Source: Sphingomonas aurantiaca (GTDB lineage Bacteria; Pseudomonadota; Alphaproteobacteria; Sphingomonadales; Sphingomonadaceae). Taken from it: 64,000 nt of DNA. Below are positions 9,011 to 18,941 of the stretch, in pieces (the stretch's first letter is position 1; every line of letters starts with the position of its first letter). The notes under the pieces are model-generated. The model did no database searches. It saw nothing but the letters and a program-made list of their open reading frames with translations, and had not been told where the DNA came from. The position numbers were made by a program, and so were the translations under genes. The stretch is from NCBI RefSeq assembly GCF_003050705.1, contig NZ_QAOG01000008.1, forward strand, positions 124,001 through 188,000, in the 5' to 3' direction.

Positions 9011-9901
9011 TCAGGTGTCAGCCAGCGCCGTATCGGCGTGCGCCGCGCGATACGACCGCGGTGAACATCCTGCACAGCGCCGGAAATAGCGCGAGAAATA
9101 ATGCGCATCGTCGAACCCCAGCGTGTTCGCGATCTCGGCCACCGACAGGTTCGAATACAGCAGCGCGCGCTGTGCCTCGACGAACGCGCGCTGGTCGAGG
9201 ATCTGCGTCGGGGTCTGGCCGGCAGCGGCCTGGCACGCCGCGCGCAACCGGCTTTCGGTGGTGCCGAGCGCGGCGGCGTACACGCCGACCGGTTCGCGCG
9301 CGCGAAAATGCGTCTCGACCCGCTCGCGGTAGCGCGCGACGAGCGCCGCCTGTCGCCCTGGCGGCGTGAACAGGTCCGCCTCGCGTCCGTGCGTCGCGCG
9401 CATCGTCCGGACAATCAACCCGAGCAGCCCGGCCTCGGCCGCGGCGCGGTGGCCCGGCGCGTTCCAGGACAATTCCTCCAGCAACGCGTCGCACGCGGTG
9501 GCGAACCCCGTCGAACCCGCCATGTCGAGACGTGCGACCTGCGCCAGCGCGAAGACGCCGCGAAGCTCCTCGTTCCGTTGGCGGAGCAGATCGACATAGG
9601 CGCTGGAGACGGTCAACACGCTGCCGTTCGACTCGCTTTGCCAGCTGAAGCCGTGGACGACGCCCGCCGGCACGACGATCAGGCACGGCGCCTCGAACGC
9701 CAGGATCGCCGCCTCCGCGCGCATCGCCCCGCCGCCGCCGCGGATGTGGAAGATATGGTGGAGATCGGCATGCGCGTGCGGCCGGATCGTCCATTCGCTC
9801 GGGCGCGATCGGTCGTCGAGCGCTTCGAGATGCACGAAACGGCGATCCGCCACGCGGTGCGCTTCGCCGTACAGATAAAAGCGCGGAACCGGCGTATCCA
9901 T
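9011..9901 (-). CDS. pobR: AraC-family regulator of 4-hydroxybenzoate catabolism (PobR-like)
   Basis: A 296-residue regulator with an N-terminal cupin-like effector domain (RPHAHADLHHIFHI is the metal-cupin-like strand) and a C-terminal double helix-turn-helix (SVAEIANTLGFDDAHYFSRYFRRCAGCSPRSYR). It is transcribed away from pobA across a 150-bp region, the classic pobR-pobA layout, so it probably activates the hydroxybenzoate operon when bound to 4-hydroxybenzoate. The family is certain from the HTH. The PobR role is inferred from the N-terminal type and position. No other pca-specific regulator (PcaQ or PcaR) is visible. Confidence 0.85.
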   Translation of the reverse strand: MDTPVPRFYLYGEAHRVADRRFVHLEALDDRSRPSEWTIRPHAHADLHHIFHIRGGGGAMRAEAAILAFEAPCLIVVPAGVVHGFSWQSESNGSVLTVSSAYVDLLRQRNEELRGVFALAQVARLDMAGSTGFATACDALLEELSWNAPGHRAAAEAGLLGLIVRTMRATHGREADLFTPPGRQAALVARYRERVETHFRAREPVGVYAAALGTTESRLRAACQAAAGQTPTQILDQRAFVEAQRALLYSNLSVAEIANTLGFDDAHYFSRYFRRCAGCSPRSYRAAHADTALADT

Positions 9902-9940
9902 CGAACGGCACCCTTCCCAGTGGGGGACTCATATACCTGT

Positions 9941-9959
9941 CGAATAGTCCACCTATTCG
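9941..9959. promoter_or_regulatory. Inverted repeat in the pobR-pobA divergent promoter
   Basis: CGAATAG and CTATTCG are perfect 7-bp arms around a 5-bp spacer (TCCAC). The element sits 40 bp upstream of the pobR start and 93 bp upstream of the pobA start, in the only AT-richer part of the intergenic region. It is the best operator candidate for this promoter pair. A palindrome is unusual for AraC proteins, which normally use direct repeats. Confidence 0.45.
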
Positions 9960-10051
9960 CCCGCTGCGTCCATAGCGTATTTGCCCGCTTGCGGTAGCTT
10001 CTGGCGCATGACGGCCAAGATCGTCAGACATAGTTGAAGAGGATCGTGATC

Positions 10052-11236
10052 GTGCGGACAAAAGTCGCCATCATCGGAGCCGGCCCTGCCGGCATGTTCC
10101 TGGGACATATGCTGGCCGCCGCCGGGATCGACGCGCGCGTGATCGAACGCCGCGACCGCGACTATGTCGAGGGGCGGGTCCGCGCCGGCGTGCTGGAACA
10201 GGTCACGGTCGACTTGATGCACCGTCTCGGCATTGCCGACCGGCTCGTCGCGGAGGGGCTGATCCACGGCGGCACCAACCTGTCGCTCGACGGCGAGCTG
10301 TTCCATATCGACATGGCGGCGCTGACGGGCGGATCGACCGTGACGGTCTATGGCCAGCAGGAAGTGATGAAGGACCTGTTCGACGCCGCGGGTCCGCGCG
10401 GTGTCGACATCGTCTGGAACGCGCAGGATGTCGCGCTGCACGACGTCGACAGCGACTCGCCGTCGGTCACGTGGACGACGCAGGATGGCGAACCGATACG
10501 GCTCGATTGCGACTTCATCGCCGGGTGCGACGGCTATCACGGCGTCAGCCGAGCGAGCATCCCCGCCGATGTGCTCAAGACGTTCGAACGCGTCTATCCG
10601 TTCGGCTGGCTCGGCATCCTGGCGGACGTCCCGCCCGCCGAGCACGAGCTGATCTACGCCAATCACGAACGCGGCTTCGCGCTCGCCTCGATGCGGTCGG
10701 CCTCGCGCAGCCGATATTATATCCAGTGCGCGCTCGACGAGAAGATCGAGGACTGGCCCGACGACCGCTTCTGGGACGAGCTGTGCCTGCGTCTCGGGCC
10801 GGCAACCGCAGCCAAGGTCGTGCGCGGGCCGTCGTTCGAAAAGTCCATCGCGCCGCTCCGGTCGTTCGTCTCCGAACCGATGCGCTGGGGCCGCCTGTTC
10901 CTGACTGGCGATGCCGCGCATATCGTGCCGCCGACCGGCGCGAAGGGCATGAACCTCGCGGTATCGGACGTGACGATGTTGGGCGAGGCGCTGGCCGAGT
11001 ATTACGGGTCGGGCTCGACCGCGGGGATCGACGGCTATTCCGCGCGCGCGCTGGCCCGCGTCTGGAAGGCGGAGCGGTTCTCGTGGTGGTTCACCTCGAT
11101 CACGCACCGATTTCCCGAGATGGACGGGTTCGCGCGTCGGCTGCAGATGGCCGAGCTGGAGTATATCAAGGGCTCGCCCGCCGCGCAAAAGACGCTGGCG
11201 GAGAACTATGTCGGACTTCCCCTGGAGGCAGCATGA
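10052..11236 (+). CDS. pobA: 4-hydroxybenzoate 3-monooxygenase
   Basis: FAD- and NAD(P)H-dependent flavoprotein that hydroxylates 4-hydroxybenzoate to protocatechuate. The GTG at 10052 (MRTKVAIIGAGPAG) is preferred over TTG 10034 and GTG 10046: an AGAGGA ribosome site lies 8 nt before it and the product is then 394 residues, the length of the Pseudomonas enzyme. The dinucleotide motif GAGPAG is at the N-terminus and the second FAD motif GDAAHIVPPTGAKGMNLA near residue 285. The substrate-site segment SASRSRYYIQCALDEKIEDWPD matches the family. First gene of an eight-gene catabolic operon; its stop overlaps the next start (ATGA). Confidence 0.96.
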   Translation: MRTKVAIIGAGPAGMFLGHMLAAAGIDARVIERRDRDYVEGRVRAGVLEQVTVDLMHRLGIADRLVAEGLIHGGTNLSLDGELFHIDMAALTGGSTVTVYGQQEVMKDLFDAAGPRGVDIVWNAQDVALHDVDSDSPSVTWTTQDGEPIRLDCDFIAGCDGYHGVSRASIPADVLKTFERVYPFGWLGILADVPPAEHELIYANHERGFALASMRSASRSRYYIQCALDEKIEDWPDDRFWDELCLRLGPATAAKVVRGPSFEKSIAPLRSFVSEPMRWGRLFLTGDAAHIVPPTGAKGMNLAVSDVTMLGEALAEYYGSGSTAGIDGYSARALARVWKAERFSWWFTSITHRFPEMDGFARRLQMAELEYIKGSPAAQKTLAENYVGLPLEAA

Positions 11237-11939
11237 AAAGCAAGATATTCCCCTCGCCCAAGGCGGCGCTGGAGGGCGTGGTGTTCGACGGCATGACGAT
11301 CATGTCGGGCGGTTTCGGTCTGTCGGGTAATCCCGAAAGCCTGATCCCGGAAATCCGCGCGGCGGGGGTGACCGGACTGACCGTAATTTCGAACAATGCG
11401 GGCGCCGACGGATTCGGCCTGTGGATGCTGCTGGAGAGCCGGCAGATCGCCAAGATGATCTCGAGCTATGTCGGCGAGAACAAGCTGTTCGAGCAGCAAT
11501 ATCTCAGCGGCGAACTCGAATTGGAGCTGACGCCGCAGGGTACGCTCGCCGAACGCATCCGCGCCGGCGGCGCGGGCATCCCGGCCTTCTATACAAAGAC
11601 CGGCGTCGGCACCGTCGTTGCCGAGGGCAAGCCGGTCGAGACGTTCGACGGCGAGGACTATGTCCGCGAGACCTGGCTGAAGGCCGATCTGTCGATCATC
11701 AAGGCGTGGCGCGCGGATCCGGCGGGCAACCTGATGTTCCGCAAGACCGCGCGCAACTTCAACCCCAACATGGCGACCGCGGGCACGGTGACCGTCGTCG
11801 AAGTCGAGGAAATCGTCGAGGCGGGAACGTTCGACGCGGACTGCATCCATGTCCCCGGCATCTATGTCGACCGGATCGTGCTGTCGACGATCAACGAAAA
11901 GCGTATCGAAAAGCTGACCGAGCGTCGGCGGGAGGCGGC

Positions 11940-11943
<4 letters not shown>
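11233..11943 (+). CDS. pcaI: 3-oxoadipate CoA-transferase subunit A
   Basis: Alpha subunit of the succinyl-CoA:3-oxoadipate CoA-transferase that activates beta-ketoadipate. The 236 residues carry the glycine-rich signature MSGGFGLSGNPE and the segment LTVISNNAG. It starts inside the pobA stop codon and ends overlapping the subunit B start, so all three are translationally coupled. Sequence alone cannot fully exclude an acetoacetate transferase, but the surrounding protocatechuate genes make PcaI the natural call. Confidence 0.93.
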
Positions 11944-12631
<688 letters not shown>

Positions 12632-12635
<4 letters not shown>

Positions 12636-13360
12636 GCGCCGCCCGCCGCGACCCGATTGCCTATGCGCGCGACGACGACGGCATGCCGCCCTCGCTGGTG
12701 CCGGACTATCGGTCGACCGTCGATCGCAGCCCGCGCCAGCCGCTGATCGCGATCCCGCCGACGCTGACCGAGACGACCGGTCCGGACCAATGGGACCGGC
12801 TGATGGTCGGCCCCCAGGGCCTCGACCTGACCGCGCAGCATAAGGGCGTCCCGCAGGGCCAGCGGATCATCGTGTCAGGCCGCGTGCTCGACGATCGCGG
12901 GCGTGCGGTGCCCAACACCGTCCTCGAGATCTGGCAGGCCAATGCCGCCGGGCGCTATATCCATTCGGCCGATAGCTGGGATGCGCCGCTCGATCCGAAC
13001 TTCACCGGCGCGGGCCGCGTCGTCACCGACGCCGAAGGTCGCTACAGCTACGTGACGATCCGGCCGGGTGCGTATCCCTGGGGCAATCACAAGAATGCGT
13101 GGCGACCGGGGCATATCCATCTCTCGCTGCTGGGCCCGGCATTCGCGACACGGCTGGTGACGCAGATGTATTTCCCCGACGATCCGCTGATCGAGATCGA
13201 TCCGATCGCCAACGCCGTGCCGATGCCGGCGCGGCAGCGGATGGTCGGGCGGTTCGATATCAAGACGACCAAGCCCGCCTGGGCGCTCGGCTATCTGTTC
13301 GACGTGGTGCTGAAGGGCCGCGACGAGACGCCGTTCGAGGACGATCACCATGACCACTGA
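12632..13360 (+). CDS. pcaH: Protocatechuate 3,4-dioxygenase beta subunit
   Basis: Catalytic, iron-carrying subunit of the intradiol dioxygenase that cleaves protocatechuate to 3-carboxy-cis,cis-muconate. The 242-residue chain has VLEIWQANAAGRY, the iron-ligand tyrosine region YVTIRPGAYPW and the His-x-His ligand pair in RPGHIHLS. It starts in the pcaJ stop and its last 11 nt overlap pcaG, consistent with equal synthesis of the two subunits. Confidence 0.96.
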
Positions 13361-14051
13361 GATTGCCGTCGAGGACCGCGAGTCCGCGCCGCGGCTCGAC
13401 AACCAGGATCCGTCGATCTTCGGCCAGACGCCGTGGCAGACGGTCGGCCCGTTCTTCCACTACGGCCTGCCGTGGAAGGGCGGCGCGGATCTGGTCGGCA
13501 CATCCGACATGGGCGCGCGGCCGGACCTGTTCGCCGACGAGCATTATGTGCTTAACCGGTCGTCCTCGACCGGCACGCCCGACGGCGTGGTGATCGAGCT
13601 CGCCGGGCAGGTGTTCGATGCGAAGGGCGTGCCGATCCTCGATGCGATGATCGAGATCTGGCAGGCCAATGCCGCGGGTCGCTATGCGAGCGTCGACGAC
13701 GCGCGCGACGACGCACCGCTCGACCCCCATTTCATCGGCTTCGGGCGTGCTTCGGTCGATGCCGATGGCGTCTACCGGTTCCGGACGATCCGGCCGGGTC
13801 GCGTACCCGGCCCCGGCAATACGCTCCAGGCGCCGCATCTCGCCGTATCGGTCTTCGGGCGCGGGATCCTCAAACGTCTCGCGACGCGGCTCTATTTTGA
13901 TGGCGGCGACGGAAATGACGTCGATCCCGTACTCTGTGCAGTCCCCGAGGCGCGACGGCACACGCTGATCGCGCGACAACAGGCCGACGGTCGCTGGTGG
14001 TTCGACATCCATCTGCAAGGTGACCGGGAAACCGTGTTCTTTGCGCTGTGA
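13350..14051 (+). CDS. pcaG: Protocatechuate 3,4-dioxygenase alpha subunit
   Basis: Non-iron subunit that pairs with PcaH. The N-terminal segment TPWQTVGPFFHYGL and the MIEIWQANAAGRYAS strand identify the alpha chain, and the paralogous beta-chain region here reads RPGRVPGPGNTLQAPHLAVSV, lacking the iron histidine pair, as expected. At 233 residues it is somewhat longer than the usual ~200, mainly from an N-terminal extension of about 25 residues. The gene overlaps pcaH by 11 nt. Confidence 0.95.
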   Translation: MTTEIAVEDRESAPRLDNQDPSIFGQTPWQTVGPFFHYGLPWKGGADLVGTSDMGARPDLFADEHYVLNRSSSTGTPDGVVIELAGQVFDAKGVPILDAMIEIWQANAAGRYASVDDARDDAPLDPHFIGFGRASVDADGVYRFRTIRPGRVPGPGNTLQAPHLAVSVFGRGILKRLATRLYFDGGDGNDVDPVLCAVPEARRHTLIARQQADGRWWFDIHLQGDRETVFFAL

Positions 14052-14072
14052 TCGCTGAAGACCGCCCGCATC

Positions 14073-15230
14073 ATGACCGATAGCCGCATGACCGATCTGT
14101 TGCGCACCCGGCCGGTGACGACGCCCGCGATGCTGGCAGTCTTTTCCGATCGTGCGACGATCGCACACGCGCTGGCGTTCGAGTCGGCGCTGGCGCGGGC
14201 GCAGGCCGGGACCGGCGTGATCCCGCCCAATGTCGCGCAGGCGATCGCCGACGCCTGTGCGACGCTCAACATCGATCCCGCCGAGCTCGCCGACGAAGCC
14301 GCGCTCGCGGGCACGCTGGCGATACCGCTGGTCGCGCGTCTGCGGGCGGCGGTCGGCGGCGAGGCCGCGGCGGCGGTGCACAAGGGTGCGACGAGCCAGG
14401 ACGTCGCCGACACCGTGCTGATGCTGCAAGCCCGTGCGGCGGCGGATCTGGTACTCGCGGATCTTGCCCGCGCGACGGTCGCGCTGGCGGATCTGGCCGC
14501 ACAACATGCCGAGACGCCCGCGATCGGCCGCACCTTGTTGCAGGACGCGCTGCCCGTCGCGTTCGGCTTGCGGATCGCGCACTGGATGGCGGGGATCGAG
14601 GATGCGGCGACGCGGTTACGGCGCGATGTCGCGGATCACGCACTCCTCCAGCTCGGCGGTGCAGCCGGGTCCCGCGCCGGCCTGAACGGAACGGGCGAGG
14701 CCGTGGCGGCGCACATGGCGCACATGCTCGGACTCGGCACAGGAGCCCCGTGGCATGCGCGCCGGATCGGCGTCGCGGCGATCGGCACGAGTCTGGCGAT
14801 GGCGATCGGCGCGCTTGGCAAGATGGCGCGCGACGTCGCGCTGCTGTCGCAGAACGCGGTCGGCGAGGCGCGAGAGCCCGCCGTCGCAGGACGCGGCGGA
14901 TCATCGGCGATGGCGCACAAGCGTAATCCGACGGGGTGCCAGGTCGCGCTGTCGGCGGCGACCAGAGCGCCCGGTCTTGCCGCCTCGCTGCTCGGCGGTC
15001 TGCCGCAGGAAGAGGAGCGCGGGCTCGGCGGCTGGCAGGCGGAAACGCCGGTCCTCGCCGACCTCTTCCTGCTGGCCGCGGGATCCGCCGCGGCGATGGC
15101 GGATATCGCGGAGGGGCTGGAGATCGACGCGCCCGCCATCGCCCGCAACCTCGCCGCCGCGGGGATCGGCACCGACATCGGCGACAGCGCCGCGATCGTG
15201 CGCGCGCTGATCACCCGCCAACAAGGATAA
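14073..15230 (+). CDS. pcaB: 3-carboxy-cis,cis-muconate cycloisomerase
   Basis: Lactonising enzyme of the fumarase/aspartase superfamily that converts 3-carboxymuconate to 4-carboxymuconolactone. The superfamily signature GSSAMAHKRNP is intact, and GATSQDVADT, which carries a catalytic-region Ser/Asp, is present. The protein is 385 residues, mainly alpha-helical and cytosolic. A second ATG at 14088 is an alternative start. It lies 21 nt after pcaG and 4 nt before the pcaD-pcaC fusion. Confidence 0.94.
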   Translation: MTDSRMTDLLRTRPVTTPAMLAVFSDRATIAHALAFESALARAQAGTGVIPPNVAQAIADACATLNIDPAELADEAALAGTLAIPLVARLRAAVGGEAAAAVHKGATSQDVADTVLMLQARAAADLVLADLARATVALADLAAQHAETPAIGRTLLQDALPVAFGLRIAHWMAGIEDAATRLRRDVADHALLQLGGAAGSRAGLNGTGEAVAAHMAHMLGLGTGAPWHARRIGVAAIGTSLAMAIGALGKMARDVALLSQNAVGEAREPAVAGRGGSSAMAHKRNPTGCQVALSAATRAPGLAASLLGGLPQEEERGLGGWQAETPVLADLFLLAAGSAAAMADIAEGLEIDAPAIARNLAAAGIGTDIGDSAAIVRALITRQQG

Positions 15231-15234
15231 GGTC

Positions 15235-16425
15235 ATGCCATTTGCAGTCCGCGAGGCGGTGCGCCTCTATTGGAAGCTCGACGGTGCGCCGGATCTGCCG
15301 GTGCTCGTCCTGCTCAATTCGATCGGCACCGACATGGCGCTGTGGGACACGAGCGCCCCGCACCTCCTGCCCGCGTTCCGCCTGTTGCGGATCGATACGC
15401 GCGGCCATGGTGCATCGGATGCGCCAGCGGGCGATTATACGCTCGCGATGCTGGCGGACGATGTCGTCGCGGTGATGGACGCGGCGGGCGTGACGCAGGC
15501 CGCGATTGCGGGCGTGTCGCTCGGCGGCATGATCGCGATGGAGCTGGCGCTGCGGCATCCGGCGCGAGTCACCGCACTCGCGCTGGTCTGCACGTCGGCG
15601 ACGATGGATGCAGCCGCGTGGCAGGCGCGCATCGCCAAGGTCCGCACCGAGGGCACGGTCGCGATCGCCGACCTGGCCATGGGGCGGTTCCTGTCGCCGA
15701 AATTTGCCGAAACGCATGTCGGTGCGACGCAGAGCGTGCGCGCCGGGCTGATCGCGATGGCGGATGACGGCTATGCCGGATGCGGCGCGGCGATCCGCGA
15801 CATGGCGGTGATCGAGCGGCTGCCCGGTATTGCGGTACCGACGCTGGTCGTCGCCGGCGACCGCGACACCTCGACGCCGTTCGCCGGGCATGGCGAGCAT
15901 ATCGCGGCAGCGATCCCGGGCGCAACGGTCGTCCATCTCGATGCTGCACATCTGGCGCCGATCGAAACCCCGGCTGCGCTCGCCGCGAGGGTGCGCGGCT
16001 TCCTCGCGCCGAACGATGCCAAGCGGGATGCGGCGGATACCCTGTTCGAGGCAGGGCTTCTCAACCGGCGCCGCGTGCTGGGCGACGCTTGGGTCGATGC
16101 TTCGCTCGCCAAGCGCACCGCCTTTACCGCCGACTTCCAGGCGATGATCACGCGGATCGCGTGGAACGAGATCTGGGGGCGCCCGGGGCTCGACGACCGC
16201 AGCCGCCGCTTCATCGTGCTGGCGATCACGGTCGCGCTCGGCCGCTGGGAAGAATTCGCGCTGCATGTCCGGACCGGACTGATGCGCGACGGCTTCACGC
16301 GCGACGAGTTGAAGGAAGTCCTGATGCAGTCGGCAATCTATGCCGGCGTGCCTGCGGCCAACACCGCCTTTGCCGAGGCGGGCAAGATCATCGCCGAACT
16401 CGATTCCGCCATCGTACAGGACTGA
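15235..16425 (+). CDS. pcaL: Fused 3-oxoadipate enol-lactonase / 4-carboxymuconolactone decarboxylase
   Basis: Bifunctional enzyme for two consecutive steps. Residues 1 to about 255 are an alpha/beta hydrolase (PcaD) with the nucleophile Ser95 in GVSLGGM, the acid in VVAGDRDTSTP and the His in LDAAHLAPIE. Residues from about 265 to the end are the decarboxylase (PcaC) with the family segment ITVALGRWEEFALHVRTG. The order is D then C, as in the fused proteins called PcaL. The gene is separated by 4 nt from its neighbours on both sides. No separate pcaC or pcaD exists in the operon, so the fusion must supply both activities. Confidence 0.94.
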   Translation: MPFAVREAVRLYWKLDGAPDLPVLVLLNSIGTDMALWDTSAPHLLPAFRLLRIDTRGHGASDAPAGDYTLAMLADDVVAVMDAAGVTQAAIAGVSLGGMIAMELALRHPARVTALALVCTSATMDAAAWQARIAKVRTEGTVAIADLAMGRFLSPKFAETHVGATQSVRAGLIAMADDGYAGCGAAIRDMAVIERLPGIAVPTLVVAGDRDTSTPFAGHGEHIAAAIPGATVVHLDAAHLAPIETPAALAARVRGFLAPNDAKRDAADTLFEAGLLNRRRVLGDAWVDASLAKRTAFTADFQAMITRIAWNEIWGRPGLDDRSRRFIVLAITVALGRWEEFALHVRTGLMRDGFTRDELKEVLMQSAIYAGVPAANTAFAEAGKIIAELDSAIVQD

Positions 16426-16429
16426 CATC

Positions 16430-17635
16430 ATGGCCGACGCCTTTCTCTGCGACGCGATCCGTACCCCCATTGGCCGCCTCAACGGATCGCTCGCGCAGGT
16501 CCGCGCGGACGATCTGGCCGCACTGCCGATCAAGGCGCTGATCGCGCGCAATCCGAGCGTCGACTGGGCGGCGGTGGACGACACGATCCTGGGATGCGCG
16601 AACCAGTCGGGCGAGGACAATCGCAACGTCGCGCGGATGGCCGTCCTGCTGTCCGGACTGCCCGAGGCGGTTTCGGGATCGACGATCAACCGACTCTGCG
16701 GATCCGGTCTCGACGCGATCGGATCGGCCGCACGCGCGATCCGCAGCGGCGATGCGGCGTTCATGATCGCAGGCGGCGTCGAGAGCATGACGCGCGCGCC
16801 CTATGTCATGGGCAAGGCGCAGGCGCCGTTCGATCGCGCCCAGAAACTGGAGGACACGACGCTCGGCTGGCGCTTCGTCAATTCGGCGATGCAGGCGGCA
16901 TACGGCGTCGATACCATGCCGCAGACTGCGGAGACCGTCGCCGAGCAATGGCAGGTCAGTCGCGAGGACCAGGACCGGTTCGCACTGGCCAGCCAGCAAA
17001 AGGCAGCCGCTGCGCAGGCCAGCGGTCGCTTCGCCGCGGAGATCGTGCCCGTCACGCTCGCACAGAAGAAGGGCGACCCGATCCTGTTCGCCGCAGACGA
17101 GCATCTGCGCGGCACCAGCCTGGCGGCGCTGGCGACGTTGAAGCCGGTGGTCCGCGCCGACGGCACCGTCACCGCGGGCAACGCATCGGGCCTCAACGAC
17201 GGTGCCGCAGCGACGCTGATCGCGTCCGAGGCGGCCGCCGCGCGCCACGGCCTGACGCCGCGCGCGCGGATCGTCGCGATGGCGGCGGCGGGTGTCGCGC
17301 CGCGGATCATGGGCGTCGGCCCGATCGAGGCGGCGCGCAAGCTGATGCGGATCGGCGGCATCACGCTCGACCAGCTCGACGTGATCGAACTGAACGAAGC
17401 GTTCGCCAGCCAGGCGATCGCGACGCTGCGCGACCTCGACATCGATCCGTTCGACGATCCGCGCGTCAATCGCAACGGCGGCGCGATCGCACTCGGCCAT
17501 CCGCTCGGCATGTCCGGCGCACGGATCACGATGAGCGCCGTCGAGGAGCTCCACCGTACCGGCGGCCGCTATGCGATGGCGTTCATGTGCATCGGCGTCG
17601 GCCAGGGGATCGCGTTGCTGCTCGAACGCGTGTGA
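16430..17635 (+). CDS. pcaF: 3-oxoadipyl-CoA thiolase
   Basis: Final enzyme of the pathway, which splits 3-oxoadipyl-CoA into succinyl-CoA and acetyl-CoA. The 401-residue sequence contains the acylated Cys in NRLCGSGLDAIG, the conserved NEAFASQA, the His motif GGAIALGHPLGMSGAR and the second catalytic Cys in CIGVGQGIALLLERV. Start at ATG 16430 gives MADAFLCDAIRTPIG, the normal thiolase N-terminus. It closes the operon; the next gene is on the opposite strand. Confidence 0.95.
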   Translation: MADAFLCDAIRTPIGRLNGSLAQVRADDLAALPIKALIARNPSVDWAAVDDTILGCANQSGEDNRNVARMAVLLSGLPEAVSGSTINRLCGSGLDAIGSAARAIRSGDAAFMIAGGVESMTRAPYVMGKAQAPFDRAQKLEDTTLGWRFVNSAMQAAYGVDTMPQTAETVAEQWQVSREDQDRFALASQQKAAAAQASGRFAAEIVPVTLAQKKGDPILFAADEHLRGTSLAALATLKPVVRADGTVTAGNASGLNDGAAATLIASEAAAARHGLTPRARIVAMAAAGVAPRIMGVGPIEAARKLMRIGGITLDQLDVIELNEAFASQAIATLRDLDIDPFDDPRVNRNGGAIALGHPLGMSGARITMSAVEELHRTGGRYAMAFMCIGVGQGIALLLERV

Positions 17636-17652
17636 CCGCTAGATAGCGTTGC

Positions 17653-18831
17653 CTATGACGAAGCCGCGCCGCGTGCGTAGCGGAGCCCCGTTTCCAACCC
17701 GCGCAACTCCGCCAGTCCGCGTAACCGCCCGATCAGCGAATAGCCCGGATTGGTGTGCCGGTTGAGATCGTCCGCCATCTGGTGACCGTGATCGGGACGC
17801 ATCGGCAGCGATTGCCCGGTGCGCGCCTGCAACGCGACAAGTTCGGCCATGATTGCGGGCATGTCGGCGTCGCCCTCCAGATGCGCCGCCTCGTGGAACG
17901 CGCCGTCGAGTTCGCGCTGGACGGAGCGCAGATGGACAAAGCCGATGCGGTCACCGAGGCGTCGCACCATGCCGGGCAGGTCGTTGTCCGCGCGGACGCC
18001 GAACGATCCGCTGCAAAAGCACAGCCCGTTGGCGACGGAGGGCACCGCCGCGAACAGCGCGCTCACATCGGTCTGGGTGCTGACGACGCGCGGCAGACCG
18101 AAGATCGGAAAGGGCGGATCATCGGGATGCACCACCAGCCGGATGCCCTCCGCCTCCGCCACCGGGCACACCGCCTCGAGGAACGCGACGTGGTTGGCCC
18201 GAAGCCGCGCTGCATCGACATCGGCATAGGTTTCGATCTGCGCGAGCAGCTGCGGTGAACTGAAGCTCTCCTCGCTGCCCGGCAGCCCGGCGATGATCGT
18301 CCGCTCGAGCGTCGCGCGCGCCGCCTCGTCCATCGCCGCAAAGCGATCCGCCGCCGCCGCGACGACGTCGGGCGCATAGTCCCGCTCGGCACCGGGGCGA
18401 CGCAGGATGTGGATGTCGTACACCGCGAGCGCGCAAAGCTCGAAGCGCAGCGCGCGTGCGCCGTCGGGCAAGGCCCAGCTCAGGTCGGTCCGGGTCCAGT
18501 CGAGCAGCGGCATGAAATTATACGTCACCACCTCGACGCCCTGCCCCGCCAGGTTGCGCAGGCTGGCGACATAGGCCTCGATCAACCGATCCCAGTCCGT
18601 CGACCGGGTCTTCAGCGCCTCCGCGACGGGCAGGCTCTCGACCACCTTCCACTCAAGCCCGGCGTCCTCGACGATCCGGCGTCGTACGGCGATCGCGTCT
18701 GCGGTCCAGACCTCGCCATTGGCGACCTCGTGAAGCGCGGTGACGATCCCGGTCGCACCGGCCTGGCGGATGGCATGCAGCGGCACCGGATCGTTCGGGC
18801 CAAACCAGCGCATGGTCTGGGTCATCATCAT
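17653..18831 (-). CDS. uxuA: Mannonate dehydratase
   Basis: Dehydrates D-mannonate to 2-keto-3-deoxygluconate in glucuronate catabolism. The 392-residue sequence has the family N-terminus MRWFGPNDPV, the segment VVTYNFMPLLDWTRTDL, LVVHPDDPPFPIFGLPR and FCSGSFGVRADND, and ends with the metal-site region RPDHGHQMADD. There are three ATG candidates at the start (MMMTQTM). A FadR-type GntR gene on the same strand lies upstream, and the 110-bp gap holds a possible operator. No uxuB or uronate isomerase is seen nearby. Confidence 0.94.
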   Translation of the reverse strand: MMMTQTMRWFGPNDPVPLHAIRQAGATGIVTALHEVANGEVWTADAIAVRRRIVEDAGLEWKVVESLPVAEALKTRSTDWDRLIEAYVASLRNLAGQGVEVVTYNFMPLLDWTRTDLSWALPDGARALRFELCALAVYDIHILRRPGAERDYAPDVVAAAADRFAAMDEAARATLERTIIAGLPGSEESFSSPQLLAQIETYADVDAARLRANHVAFLEAVCPVAEAEGIRLVVHPDDPPFPIFGLPRVVSTQTDVSALFAAVPSVANGLCFCSGSFGVRADNDLPGMVRRLGDRIGFVHLRSVQRELDGAFHEAAHLEGDADMPAIMAELVALQARTGQSLPMRPDHGHQMADDLNRHTNPGYSLIGRLRGLAELRGLETGLRYARGAASS

Positions 18832-18902
18832 GTGCCGCCTATCCCCGTATCAAGTCGTCGCGCGCCTGACGCACGATCCACCGTGTCGACCCAAGCTATA
18901 GA

Positions 18903-18918
18903 ATTGGTCTGACATGTT
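18903..18918. promoter_or_regulatory. Candidate GntR (FadR-type) operator upstream of uxuA
   Basis: ATTGGTCTGACATGTT contains, read on the minus strand, the core GT-N3-AC (GTCAGAC) flanked by CA, close to the TNGTNNNACNA consensus of FadR-type GntR proteins. It is about 75 bp upstream of the uxuA start. The match is short and one flanking base deviates. Confidence 0.35.
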
Positions 18919-18941
18919 GCAAGTCCTGGCTAACGCGAGCG

